From NCBI GenBank assembly GCA_005116885.1, contig SWDP01000034.1, positions 177,988 to 222,763 on the forward strand: a DNA stretch of 44,776 nt. The letters are read 5' to 3'. The notes beneath the pieces were generated by a model. It did no database searches, was not told where the DNA came from, and saw only the letters and a program-made list of their open reading frames with translations. Origin of the DNA: Nitrospira sp. (GTDB taxonomy: Bacteria > Nitrospirota > Nitrospiria > Nitrospirales > Nitrospiraceae). The position numbers were made by a program, and so were the translations under genes. This document shows positions 8,249 through 17,834 of the stretch, in pieces; the first letter of the stretch is position 1, and the number at the start of each line of letters is the position of its first letter.

Positions 8249-10063
8249 CTACACTAAATCTTTGGTTTCGGAGCGATACTCATCCAACATCAGCACCATC
8301 AGATCCTCCCTCGACAGAGTACCCATGGGACCGCGTGAACGAATCTGTGCCGCAAGCTGCTTCAGCTCCACCCGTTGAGTGGAGGGAAACGTTCCCAGCG
8401 TCGAGGCCACCGATGGAAATGCATCACCGGCTGCTGACGCGAGCGCGCCCGCCTGGCGGGTTCCTCGCAGAATCGACCCAATACGGTCCGGACTGGCGAC
8501 ACCGATATGGGACAGTAACTCGCGCATACGATGAGGATAGGTATGTTCGGCCAGCACGCGTCGACGAGCTTGTGCCGCCATGGCCACGCGTCCCTCAGGC
8601 TCGCGAAGCCAGCGGGTAATTTCACCAGGCAGATCATCGGGAGAGGACACCGTGGCGACTTCGCTCTCAGTGAAGAGAGCCGGCATCAGAGCACGGCGAT
8701 CCGTAAGCTGAAACGCTCCGCATGCCGCCAGCTCGAACGTGCGGGGATTCACGAAATCCCCGTCAGGATCGAACCCGGTCCCACCCCAAGAATGCAGGTT
8801 GAGGTTCACAGCACTTGCGTTGAATACTTTCTGACAGGTGTCGGTATCGATCCGGGCGCCGTTGCGTTGAAGCACTGGGGTCAGGCCGGTCGCACCGTTC
8901 CATTCATTGCCCCACAGCTTGAATATCCACTCATGACCGAGTAGCCGAGGAAAGATCTCGCGGCGGTTGGCATAGCCTGCGCCGACAAATGACACATCCG
9001 ACCCGTATTCATCTTGCTCGGCCTGAGTCAAGTCCACGGGACGGTGGACAGATGGGTCGGCCGCCATCGGAAGATAGCGCACATCCTTCGCGCCAGCCTG
9101 TTTGAGCGCCGAGATACATGACTCTTGCTGAATCACGAACCAAAAATCGTAGCCTGCCGCTAACTGTTGCCAGTAGGTGAGATGCCGGTAATTCTCGACA
9201 AACCACATCGCCGTCAGAAACTTTTTACGCCGGAGATGCTCCAGCGCCGGAAGAATCAATGGAGACTGTGCGAGCGAGAGGACCAAGTCAGGTGGATCTT
9301 CTGCCAGCTGAGCCATCGTGATCCGGCTCAGCATCTCCGCATACTTACTCTGCAAAGCCAATCGATGTTGGGAGTTCTTCAGCAATTCCAACTGATGATA
9401 GCTTGTGGCATGGACGCTATGATCGAGCCAGCGGACGCGATGTCCCAGCGATTCAAGCGCGCTGACCGCATAACGGGCAATAGGAAGAGAACCTCCGTAG
9501 ATCGGCCCCACAACGGCAATGCTGAGCTGCCCACCGGCCTTAGACGCAACCCCCCGCTGCAAGACCGTTTCAATGGCACGATGACTATCCGTATAGAACG
9601 CAGCAGCCGGCGCATAGGTGACAAGCCGCAGTGGTTGGCCGGCTGCGGCAACCTGTTCACCGATTGCCTCCGTGGTCCCCCAAGCCCAAGACACACGATC
9701 CATCCAATCGCCCCACACGCGAGCCGCCGCCGCATCGACGACGACATTCAGGTCGGGAGCGACCACGACAATCGAGGCCGTTCGAGGCAGTCGCGCACAC
9801 AAGGCCTCGACGTGATAGAGCAGCCCGACGCCGAATACCACCATCGTTTCTCCATCCTGATAACTCTGCCCTTCGGCCCAGGCCTGCGCTTCTTTTATGG
9901 GATCATAGGCGCTATGAATCCATCGTCCGTTGATGCGCGCCGACATCACCCCGGTACGCGCCGGCACGATCTCCAGCGCGCCCCCTTCGCGTTGGCGGAG
10001 CGCCGCCGCCAGAGCAGAATCGCGCCGCGTCAATCGAGCGATATTTGTCTCGAAGGAGTTCAT
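8249..10063 (-). CDS. Maf-like / CgeB-like glycosyltransferase (flagellin modification)
   Basis: The 604-residue product has two parts. Residues 1-150 resemble the N-terminal domain of motility-associated Maf proteins: WIHSAYDPIKEAQAWAEG and VVFGVGLLYHVEALCARL match the usual HSxYDPxxEAxRxA and FGxGxGYHxxxL. Residues about 230-560 are a GT-B glycosyltransferase of the CgeB type, with VNLNLHSWGG and VNPRTFELAACGAFQLTDR near the active site. Maf proteins transfer nonulosonic acids to flagellin; the CgeB fold suggests a different sugar donor. I use the ATG at 10063, which overlaps the upstream stop (ATGA) and has AAGG six bases before it. The frame stays open to 10303, but that part overlaps the upstream gene. 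Confidence 0.85.
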   Translation of the reverse strand: MNSFETNIARLTRRDSALAAALRQREGGALEIVPARTGVMSARINGRWIHSAYDPIKEAQAWAEGQSYQDGETMVVFGVGLLYHVEALCARLPRTASIVVVAPDLNVVVDAAAARVWGDWMDRVSWAWGTTEAIGEQVAAAGQPLRLVTYAPAAAFYTDSHRAIETVLQRGVASKAGGQLSIAVVGPIYGGSLPIARYAVSALESLGHRVRWLDHSVHATSYHQLELLKNSQHRLALQSKYAEMLSRITMAQLAEDPPDLVLSLAQSPLILPALEHLRRKKFLTAMWFVENYRHLTYWQQLAAGYDFWFVIQQESCISALKQAGAKDVRYLPMAADPSVHRPVDLTQAEQDEYGSDVSFVGAGYANRREIFPRLLGHEWIFKLWGNEWNGATGLTPVLQRNGARIDTDTCQKVFNASAVNLNLHSWGGTGFDPDGDFVNPRTFELAACGAFQLTDRRALMPALFTESEVATVSSPDDLPGEITRWLREPEGRVAMAAQARRRVLAEHTYPHRMRELLSHIGVASPDRIGSILRGTRQAGALASAAGDAFPSVASTLGTFPSTQRVELKQLAAQIRSRGPMGTLSREDLMVLMLDEYRSETKDLV

Positions 10064-11268
10064 CGCACACCTTGCAGCGGCCGGCGCTGTTCCGATAACT
10101 GCCGCCAGATTGCAGCGCGCTGATCTTCGACTGGATCGTTCTCGTCCACGCGTCGGAAAATGGCCCCCCATTCGTCGTGGGAGGACTGCCATAAAGACCA
10201 GCCTGCGACCGGTTCTTGTTGCGGGATTGTGCTGGGCTCTCGAATCATCTTCACACTGGCTTGGATCGGCCACATCGCCGGCGAGGCACAATCGGCTTGC
10301 CACACCCAGTGGCCCTCTCCGTAAGGCCCCGTTTCATGCACGCGGGCGCGCGAGAAATACAACCCTATTGCACAGGTACCGACAGCGGCTGCCAGATGGA
10401 GCGGGCCCGTATCAGCGCCGACAGCCCAATGACATCGCTTTAAGAGGGTGGCCAGTTGCGGAAGAGTCGTACGTCCCGTGGCATCCCACACACGCCCAGC
10501 AATCATCGGTGAGAGTCCATCCTGAATCGCAAGAGCCGCGTACTGGTCGCGCTCACTCCCAATCAAGACAACCCCACAAGGCGATTCATGGGCGAGCAAG
10601 AGCGAGATCCATTCACTCCACACCTCGATTGGAATTGATCGATCTGCGTCACCGGCTCCTACCATGACCGCAACCCATTGCCCTGCCGACGTGCCAACCT
10701 CAGCTAAATCGCCAGAAAGATTGCTCGTGGAAGGTATGAAGACAGGCGGAGTCCGGGGAGGATTCACTCCGCACAGACCACAGAAGGTATCGGAAAGATG
10801 AATGCGATTCGAACCTCGTTGGTGCGCAACCTGACGCAGATACACAGCCCAGGGTGACAGCTCATGATTCAAAGGCCCATGCAGGTTGGGGCCTTGAACC
10901 TCTGCAGCCAACAGCGCCCCTGCCAGGATTGCGCGCGGGTGATGGTTCAGCACATAGGCGATCGAATAGGGCTCGGGCGTCAACTCCGCGAGGTATCGCT
11001 CGACTTCGCGCAAGCACGAGGGCTGAAACTCTCCGGCAAAGGACTCGGCCCACGTATGCCATCGAATCCCGTTCCACTTTATGACACGCCCAACTTCCGG
11101 AAAGAGCCGGGCGAGATCTACCAGTGGCGCAGGACAGAGCAGGTCGAGAGACTGGTGTGGGTAACGAGTCGCAAGTGAGACGATTGCCGGCAAGCTCTGG
11201 ACCAGATCGCCCAGCCTGGCGAGTTGGATCAACAGCCTTCGCGCCGTCGTGTCTTCATCATGCGCCAT
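10060..11268 (-). CDS. GT9 (heptosyltransferase-like) glycosyltransferase
   Basis: A 402-residue family 9 glycosyltransferase. LLIQLARLGDLVQSLPAIVSL at the N-terminus binds the acceptor side, and WAVGADTGPLHLAAAVGTCAI with HETGPYGEGHW forms the donor pocket as in heptosyltransferases. It overlaps the radical SAM/GT2 gene by 11 bases and the Maf/CgeB gene by four, so translation is coupled. Its ADTGPLHLAAAVG and HETGPYG motifs are shared with the GT9 protein at 6446-8143. The substrate is unknown. Co-occurrence with flagellin genes suggests filament glycan assembly, although an LPS role is possible. Confidence 0.88.
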   Translation of the reverse strand: MAHDEDTTARRLLIQLARLGDLVQSLPAIVSLATRYPHQSLDLLCPAPLVDLARLFPEVGRVIKWNGIRWHTWAESFAGEFQPSCLREVERYLAELTPEPYSIAYVLNHHPRAILAGALLAAEVQGPNLHGPLNHELSPWAVYLRQVAHQRGSNRIHLSDTFCGLCGVNPPRTPPVFIPSTSNLSGDLAEVGTSAGQWVAVMVGAGDADRSIPIEVWSEWISLLLAHESPCGVVLIGSERDQYAALAIQDGLSPMIAGRVWDATGRTTLPQLATLLKRCHWAVGADTGPLHLAAAVGTCAIGLYFSRARVHETGPYGEGHWVWQADCASPAMWPIQASVKMIREPSTIPQQEPVAGWSLWQSSHDEWGAIFRRVDENDPVEDQRAAIWRQLSEQRRPLQGVR

Positions 11269-14200
11269 GATGATGTGTCAGAGCCGGCTCGTTCTCATCG
11301 ATCGCGCTCGCCAATTCACTGAGACCATCGAAGGCTGGATCCAGCATACGAATCGAATCATGTTCGCGCCGAGCATCCGCCCAACGGGTCAGACGGAGAA
11401 ACACGCCTGCCAGCGCGAACCGAATACTGAGGTCTCCAGGATTTCTCGATACGTACCGACTCAGGACGGACTCTAATTGTTCCCACCGTTGGAGCACCGT
11501 ACCGGCCCTCAACAACCAGTGCAGCGTTTCCGCATCGTCGGGATGGTCAGTCGCCACCGCGAGAAACAGTTCCCAGGCATCGGCGGATTCGGTCAACCCC
11601 ATCGCAGCCATGCCGAGCCCTAATTGTGCCTTACGACGATCCGCCCCATGAGCGCCCGCCTGTTCGAAGGCCGTCTTGGCCTCGGCCAACCGATTACGCT
11701 GCATGGCCAGGATCCCGGACAATAACCACCCGTCTCCGTGCTTCGGGCTGCAACTCCGTAACTCGCTGAGACAGTGCTCGGCCTCGTCAAGTCGACCCTC
11801 TTCAAGCGCGCTCTTCGCCAAGGCGTGATAGCCATCCGCATCCGGTTCGATCGCCAGTACGCGTTTCCAAAACGAAAGCGCCAGAGCCGGCGCATTGATC
11901 CATTTGCATACCCATGCTGCCCAACGAAGCACCCACACATCGTTCGGCCATCGATCAACATCATTTAGAAATGTCTTGACCGCTACAAAGTCTTGACGCT
12001 GCGCGGCAGACTGGGTGTCTGCCACAAATTTCCACGCAGTCCGATCGGCCACAGAAGCCAGCGGCTCAAGCTGATTGTAGAGCATGCCCTGCTCGGTACG
12101 GACATGGCAGGCGAGCCCATCCGACAGGTACAACACGTCTTCGTCCGAAGTCCACCACTTATGCGCCCACCGCTCACGCAACCGCCGCCCATTATCTGTA
12201 TCGTGCGCTTTTCGTCCGGGCGTTTGGCTTTCCAAATGGTAGACGACACTGTCTGGACGATACACGATACGCCACCCTCGCTCGCGGATTTTCAAACATA
12301 AGTCAACATCTTCAAATCCATTCTTAAAGCCTTCATCGAATTGACTGACCTGCTTAAACACCTCTCGCCTTACTAACATGCAGGCTGCAGTGACACATTG
12401 AAATTCACGCCTCCGATTGACCATCGGCGAGTCAGCAGGGAACTTCTGATAAATATGATAGGGTCCAAACATGACCCTCGAGAATGCTACACCCGCATGT
12501 TGAATGGTGCCGTCTTCATACAACAGCTTGCTGCCGACTACTGCAACATCGGGGTGACGTTCGACCTCATCCACCAGGGCATTCAACCAACCTTCAGTCG
12601 GTATGGTGTCGTTGTTCAGAAAGAGGAGAAACTCTCCTCTCGCAGCGTTGGCTCCCTGGTTGCAAGCGACAGCAAAGCCGTAATTATCAGGATTGCTGAT
12701 CACCTGAACGTCTCCGCCTAACTCGGCTAGGAATTCTGCCGTACCGTCGGTTGAAGCATTATCCACGACGATGACTTCATATTCAGGCATCGTGGTGAGG
12801 GAAGCCAACGTGGTGAGGCATTGGCGCGTTAGATCGAGCTTGTTGAATACGGGAATGATGATCGACGCCTTGAACCGAGGACGTGGCCGCGCGCAACTCC
12901 CGGCAGACTGGATTGACCCTACGCCCTGATCGACAGCTTCGCAGATACCCCAGGCATAGGCAGACTGCAAGAGCGTCTGATACACGGGATAGAGCACGCG
13001 TTGGAGATAGGTTCGGTCGAACCGTTCTGCACCGGATCGGATCAGCGCCAATTGCTGGAGATCAGGCTTTTCCAGCTCTCGTGTCACGTGAAGCAGTCGC
13101 GTAATCCGATCTTCTCCAAGGGCATCACGGACCGCAAGGGCGTCGTCGATTTTGAGAAGAGTACGGCTCAGCTCAGGATGTTTACGCGCCAGCACAACAG
13201 CCATGTGCCCGGCCTTGCGCTGCCGTTGGACAAACCCCGCCAGGGCAATCTCATGATGGTGACACGTCACCGCCATGGCGTTGTAGTGCAACTCCAGACC
13301 TTGGGTGCTCAAGCGGTATCCCAGTTCCACGTCGTCGTAGGCGGGATAGGTAAAGTCTGGGTCAAAGAGAACCGGTTGCTTGAGCAGCAGATCTCGCTTC
13401 ACCGATAGGTTGCTCGTGTAGAAGAGCCGAAAGTCGGCCTTCCCTTCCCGCACTTCATGAAATGCAAACTGCTGGCCCCCTTCCGGCGAGACAATGAACC
13501 TCATGAACGGCGTGACAGTCAGTTCGGGAGACCAATCGATGAAGCCCAGCATGGCATCCAATTCGCTTGGATGACGCTCGTGGAACGTCGCATGCGCATC
13601 GAGAAACGACGGCTCCGGAATCATATCGTCGCCCGTGATGACGACCACACGTCCTTGAGCGGCTCGAATTCCGAGATTGCGGGCAGCATTCGCGCCAGCG
13701 TGCTCCGCCGTGAGGATACGGAGGGGAAAGGACACGTTGAACTGTCGGACCATCGCAACGGTGTCGTCCGTGGATCCGTCGTCTACGACGATCACCTCGA
13801 ATTTCTCAGGGGCACAGGTCTGGGACATGAAGGCCAGAAGCGTCTTCCGTACAATGGCGCGCCGGTTATAGGTCGGAATGACGACCGACAAGGCAAACCG
13901 CGCGGGGGGAGGCGCTTCTCGTGGGTTGGAGGCCACGGATGGCACATGCTTGGCTGGTTTCGGCACTCCAGGCGCCAGCGCGAGTACGTCCCGTAGTTGC
14001 GCGACCGGTCCGTCGAGACGATAGGCCCACCGCAACAGCCGTTCATAATGTTGCTGCGCCATGGCCTCCAGGGGTTTGGAATGCCCGCCGACTTGCCGCT
14101 TCTGTAAGAGTGCGAAACCTTCTTCCAAGAACCGCTTACCCGCCTCCATGTCGGCCCTCGTGAGGTTGGGTGTATGCATGGGGATCTGGTGGCCCCCATA

Positions 14201-15430
14201 ATCTTTCCATTGCTGTGAATCGATCCAGCCTTCCCGAAGACCTTCCGTATGAAGGGGCGTGCCCGGATAGGGTGTGATGATCGTGACACCGATGGTGTCC
14301 GGCTTATATCGTTGAATCAGGTCATAGGTGGCAACGAGGGATTCACGGGTCTCTTGCGGAAGTCCCACTATCAGAAGGAAATGAAGACGGATGCCGAGCC
14401 GGAATGTGTGCTCACGCAAATGGGCCAACATCGGGACCGTCAGGCCTTTCTTCCCCTCCCGTAAATGCATGACCTGTTCATCGCCCGTCTCCACTCCGAC
14501 GAGAAGACCGACACAGCCGGCCGCGCGCATCTTTTCCAGCAAGGCATCGCCGAGACAATCGACTCGCGTCTCGCACACCCATTCAAGTCGCCACCCGGAA
14601 GCAATAATGAGTTCGCAGAGCCTGACGATACGCGCTTGGTTAAGCGTGAAGGTTGCATCACGAAAATAGATCTTGGTGATACCCTGCCTCTCGACGACGT
14701 CTTTCAGCTCGGCAACGATACGCTCGGGGGTTTGCGATCGCCATTTCACGCCCTCAACTAACGGATATGGACAATAGTACCCGCAGGGATAGGGACAGCC
14801 ACGGCTAGTCTGTAACGTCGCGACGGGGGTACCAAGCAACGGATAGATGTAGTGTTCGTTCGGAAGCAGATCGCGGGCGGGAAACGGCAACTGATTGAGA
14901 TCCTCGACCGGCGACCCTTCGTCGAATTGGAACGATGGTCCGGTGCCCGACGCACCGGCATCGAGCCAAGCCGTGCCGCCGGTGCTCCGGCCATGGGCGA
15001 TGTCGGTGATCGTGAGGTCGGCTTCGCCATGAATCACCAAATCGGCTGTACTTCGTTCCAACAGGGCTTTCAATACACCGTGGTCCCGTACCAGAGTCTT
15101 TCCTGCTATTCGCGCGGACGGGTGTCGGCGACGAAGTTCAGCAAGGAACTCCGCGTCTTGGTCCAAGGTCGGGAGCGACACGGTTGCAACGACAAAATCC
15201 CAATGATGGCCTTCCAATCTGGCATACACCGCGGCTGCGTCCAGACCCAGCGGATCAGCGTCGATGAGGTCCACTATCTCGCCTGCCTGAAGCAACGTGG
15301 CAGCCATGATGGCCAGGTCCAGGGGGGGCAGCAACATACCCTCGCTGCCGTCGAAGCCAAGACCCCCTGCCATGCTGCGGCTGACCGGGCGAACTGAAAG
15401 GGATGGGCTGTTGATCAATGCGATGCGCAT
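11258..15430 (-). CDS. Four-module protein: B12-type radical SAM, two GT2 domains, TPR tail
   Basis: This 1390-residue protein joins four modules. Residues 1-130 look like a cobalamin-binding Rossmann domain. Residues 205-420 are a radical SAM core with cysteines 212, 216 and 220 (CPYPCGYYC, spacing CX3CX3C rather than CX3CX2C). Residues about 513-740 are a GT2 domain (VVIPTYNRR, VVDDGSTDD, ITGDDMIP). Residues about 855-1080 are a second GT2 of rhamnosyltransferase type (IIIPVFNKL, VVDNASTDG, FLNNDT, FEDVDLCLKIRERGW). Residues about 1140-1380 are TPR-like helical pairs. The start ATG at 15430 has GGGAGG upstream and overlaps the preceding radical SAM gene by 16 bases. A role in building or modifying a flagellin glycan is inferred from the operon. 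Confidence 0.9.
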   Translation of the reverse strand: MRIALINSPSLSVRPVSRSMAGGLGFDGSEGMLLPPLDLAIMAATLLQAGEIVDLIDADPLGLDAAAVYARLEGHHWDFVVATVSLPTLDQDAEFLAELRRRHPSARIAGKTLVRDHGVLKALLERSTADLVIHGEADLTITDIAHGRSTGGTAWLDAGASGTGPSFQFDEGSPVEDLNQLPFPARDLLPNEHYIYPLLGTPVATLQTSRGCPYPCGYYCPYPLVEGVKWRSQTPERIVAELKDVVERQGITKIYFRDATFTLNQARIVRLCELIIASGWRLEWVCETRVDCLGDALLEKMRAAGCVGLLVGVETGDEQVMHLREGKKGLTVPMLAHLREHTFRLGIRLHFLLIVGLPQETRESLVATYDLIQRYKPDTIGVTIITPYPGTPLHTEGLREGWIDSQQWKDYGGHQIPMHTPNLTRADMEAGKRFLEEGFALLQKRQVGGHSKPLEAMAQQHYERLLRWAYRLDGPVAQLRDVLALAPGVPKPAKHVPSVASNPREAPPPARFALSVVIPTYNRRAIVRKTLLAFMSQTCAPEKFEVIVVDDGSTDDTVAMVRQFNVSFPLRILTAEHAGANAARNLGIRAAQGRVVVITGDDMIPEPSFLDAHATFHERHPSELDAMLGFIDWSPELTVTPFMRFIVSPEGGQQFAFHEVREGKADFRLFYTSNLSVKRDLLLKQPVLFDPDFTYPAYDDVELGYRLSTQGLELHYNAMAVTCHHHEIALAGFVQRQRKAGHMAVVLARKHPELSRTLLKIDDALAVRDALGEDRITRLLHVTRELEKPDLQQLALIRSGAERFDRTYLQRVLYPVYQTLLQSAYAWGICEAVDQGVGSIQSAGSCARPRPRFKASIIIPVFNKLDLTRQCLTTLASLTTMPEYEVIVVDNASTDGTAEFLAELGGDVQVISNPDNYGFAVACNQGANAARGEFLLFLNNDTIPTEGWLNALVDEVERHPDVAVVGSKLLYEDGTIQHAGVAFSRVMFGPYHIYQKFPADSPMVNRRREFQCVTAACMLVRREVFKQVSQFDEGFKNGFEDVDLCLKIRERGWRIVYRPDSVVYHLESQTPGRKAHDTDNGRRLRERWAHKWWTSDEDVLYLSDGLACHVRTEQGMLYNQLEPLASVADRTAWKFVADTQSAAQRQDFVAVKTFLNDVDRWPNDVWVLRWAAWVCKWINAPALALSFWKRVLAIEPDADGYHALAKSALEEGRLDEAEHCLSELRSCSPKHGDGWLLSGILAMQRNRLAEAKTAFEQAGAHGADRRKAQLGLGMAAMGLTESADAWELFLAVATDHPDDAETLHWLLRAGTVLQRWEQLESVLSRYVSRNPGDLSIRFALAGVFLRLTRWADARREHDSIRMLDPAFDGLSELASAIDENEPALTHHHGA

Positions 15431-16750
15431 GAGGCCTCCCGTGATTGCGTGGGAAGCTGACCGAGTGCGATCAGTCGTTCTTCCGACCCTCCGTCATACG
15501 CAAGGGCGATAGCTTTGGTCAGCCATTCGTAATCCGTGTCTTTCATCTTGGCTTCGTTCGGAGTCCGGTTGGATCCATTGAACGGGTCCACCATCGTCAA
15601 CCCCTTCTTTTCCACTTCCTCTGCCATACCGCTGCCTGGTGTCGGGGTAAAGTAGCTACTGCTGAAATGGTCCGGCTTGATCTTCCAGACCATACGGACG
15701 GTCTCCATCACTTCTGCTCTTGTTTCCGTCGGCGCGCCGAACATGACGTTGGCCCAGACCTTGATGCCGTATTCTTTGCAAATGGCAGCCGCCTTCAGAT
15801 TTTCCTCGACCGTGGTTTCTTTCTCGAACAGATCGAGAATACGTTGGCTCCCGCTTTCGAATCCGATCATAGCCCATGCCAGTCCGGACTCGGCCATCTG
15901 CTTGACGACGTCCGGATACCGGCACATCAGATCGGCCCGCATCTGACAGATATAGGGCTCCGTGAAGCCCGCAGCCTTATACACAGAATTCACGGCTCCA
16001 GCGGTGATTGATGAAAAACAGATCGTCATGCGCCATCCAACTGTTGAACTTGAAACGATCTTTCAGATATCGCAGCTCGCCGATCACGTTTTCCTGGCTC
16101 CGCATCTTGACTCGATTGCCGAATACGGCCCGTTCGGCCGGCTGACAAAAGTTGCATTTGAACGGGCAGCCTCGTCCGGCATTAGTCGTGACAAACGGTG
16201 TCGGCATACCCGGCACCATCGGCGTGGCCAATTCGCCGCTCATATCGAAGAGATCGCGGTCCACCCAGGGGATCTCGTCTAACACCGGGCCCTCGCCGAC
16301 GATGAGGCGATCGGCCTGCTTTCCTGCTGCAAACATGTCGAGCAATTTGACAAAACTGATCTCACCCTCTTGCGTGATAATGTGGTCTATGAGTCGGTTT
16401 GCCATGACCTGTGCCGTCTTAATGGTGGCATGGACACCGCCGAGCACGACCACGGCATCTTCCCGCTCTTCCTTGAGAATCCTGATCGCACGGACGACAT
16501 CGGGATAATGGAGACTCCATGAGGTGAAGGCCCAGACTTTCGTGGTGCGCCGCCGGATCTCATCGCGAAAATGGGTCCAGTCTCGCAACGTGCGGAGATC
16601 GATCAGATCGACCGTATGGCCGGCGGCCTTGGCCGCTGCGCTGAGCGATGCCAGACCATGGTCGATGAAATTGGCATCGATGGTGGGTTTCTTCCCGAAA
16701 CTATCAAACCCCGGCAGTGCGATCCCAGGGAAAATCATCGTCACATGCAT
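15415..16750 (-). pseudogene. B12-binding-type radical SAM protein, frameshifted
   Basis: Two overlapping frames encode one protein. The first (16750 to 15977) gives a cobalamin-binding-like domain and the radical SAM motif GRGCPFKCNFC (cysteines 195, 199, 202; canonical CX3CX2C), ending at MAHDDLFFINHRWSREFCV-stop. The second resumes with YKAAGFTEPYICQMRADLM and continues through IGFESGSQRIL to the stop at 15415. The frames join near 15979-15986; one extra base or two missing bases would explain it. Length and motifs after joining look complete. Either a sequencing error or a recent mutation is possible. It overlaps the epimerase gene upstream and the 1390-residue gene downstream, so it belongs to the same operon. 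Confidence 0.85.
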
Positions 16751-17793
16751 GTCATCGCTCCCGGTTGTCGACGCAATGCCGCTAGGAGAGCCGGCAACTG
16801 GCCGCTTGTGTCATACCACTGCAGAGTCCTGGCAAGCCCTCGAGACAGAGGCCAGCGTGCATAGGGGCCGATCTCTGTGCGAAGCCTGCTGTTGTCGTAC
16901 GCGCGGTGGCACTGTTCCGGAGTCCCCATTAACACGTATGCAAAGTCCGGCGCGATCGGAAGCGATCGTCCAGATCGCGCCGCCGGCTCGTACATCGATT
17001 GAACACGGTCTGTCAGTTGCATCAGGCCTGCAAGTTTTGAGACATAGCCTTCGATCGAAACCTGCTCCTCGCCTGTGATGTTATAGGTGCCGACAAGCCG
17101 ACGCTCGACGGCTCGCCAGAGGCCTTCGACGAAATCGTCGATAAAAAGCGGCTGGAAAAGACGATGCCGGAGCTGCCCCCAAATCGCCCGAATCGGGGTG
17201 GCGCCCAGCAAAGCCAATAAGGAAGGATGAAGGAACCAGGCACTCCCCGGTCCATAAATGTTGCCGATACGAAGGACAAGAGACCGATGGCCGGGCAAAG
17301 CCCCCCACGCGGTCACGATCTCTTCCGCCTGCATTTTCGATCGCCCATAGTCTGAGACAGGGCGGCATGCCATATCTTCTCGAAGAGGGATCTCGGATTC
17401 CGATCCGAGTCCCTGCGCTTCGATGCTGCTCGCATACACAATGTATGGAATGGCCAATGCGTCCGCTAAGGCTACGGCGCGGCCCGTGCCGTCGACATTT
17501 GCAGCCCGGAGCGTGGGACTGCTGACAGAAACGTCTGCCGCAAAGTGAAGCAACATGTCGGCAGGATCGAGGCCATCAGGGGGCGGGATGCGATGCGGGT
17601 CGGAAAAATCATAGGCCACGACCTTGCACCCCTGTCCGGCAAGCGCCACTGCCCGTGGGGCCGTCACATTCCGGGTTAATATGGTGACGCGGGTCTTCTC
17701 TTTGAGAAATCGGGCGCTGATCTGCGATCCGATGAAACCAGCTCCACCTGTGATGATCACATGGCGGGGGGGCATTCTTGAAGGTTGTTGCAT
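16741..17793 (-). CDS. NAD-dependent epimerase/dehydratase (SDR family)
   Basis: An extended short-chain dehydrogenase acting on a nucleotide sugar. The N-terminal VIITGGAGFIGSQISARFL carries the GxxGxxG NAD-binding motif; YASSIEAQG and YGRSK give the catalytic Ser/Tyr/Lys set; IGNIYGPGS and PLFIDDFVEGL follow as in the family. Length (350 aa) is normal. The ATG at 17793 has AGAGGA seven bases upstream; a GTG lies one codon before it. It is the first gene of the glycosylation operon, 42 bases downstream of a sigma-54-like promoter, and probably makes the activated sugar used by the downstream transferases. The exact sugar cannot be read from the sequence. Confidence 0.9.
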   Translation of the reverse strand: MQQPSRMPPRHVIITGGAGFIGSQISARFLKEKTRVTILTRNVTAPRAVALAGQGCKVVAYDFSDPHRIPPPDGLDPADMLLHFAADVSVSSPTLRAANVDGTGRAVALADALAIPYIVYASSIEAQGLGSESEIPLREDMACRPVSDYGRSKMQAEEIVTAWGALPGHRSLVLRIGNIYGPGSAWFLHPSLLALLGATPIRAIWGQLRHRLFQPLFIDDFVEGLWRAVERRLVGTYNITGEEQVSIEGYVSKLAGLMQLTDRVQSMYEPAARSGRSLPIAPDFAYVLMGTPEQCHRAYDNSRLRTEIGPYARWPLSRGLARTLQWYDTSGQLPALLAALRRQPGAMTCM

Positions 17794-17834
17794 CACGTGG
17801 TCCTCTGTTCAATTCATGATTCGACTCAAACGGG

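Noticed and set aside
9167-10123. Long plus-strand open frame of 318 codons
   Set aside because: It lies antisense to the Maf/CgeB-like gene, is rich in Arg/Pro/His, has no ribosome site and no recognisable domain; it is a GC-driven shadow.
10064-10303. N-terminal extension of the Maf/CgeB-like protein to 10303
   Set aside because: The added 80 residues overlap the end of the GT9 gene in another frame and do not resemble a domain; ATG 10063 with ATGA overlap is better.
9930-10667. Plus-strand open frame of 245 codons
   Set aside because: Antisense to the GT9 and Maf/CgeB-like genes, Arg/Ser-rich and without motifs.
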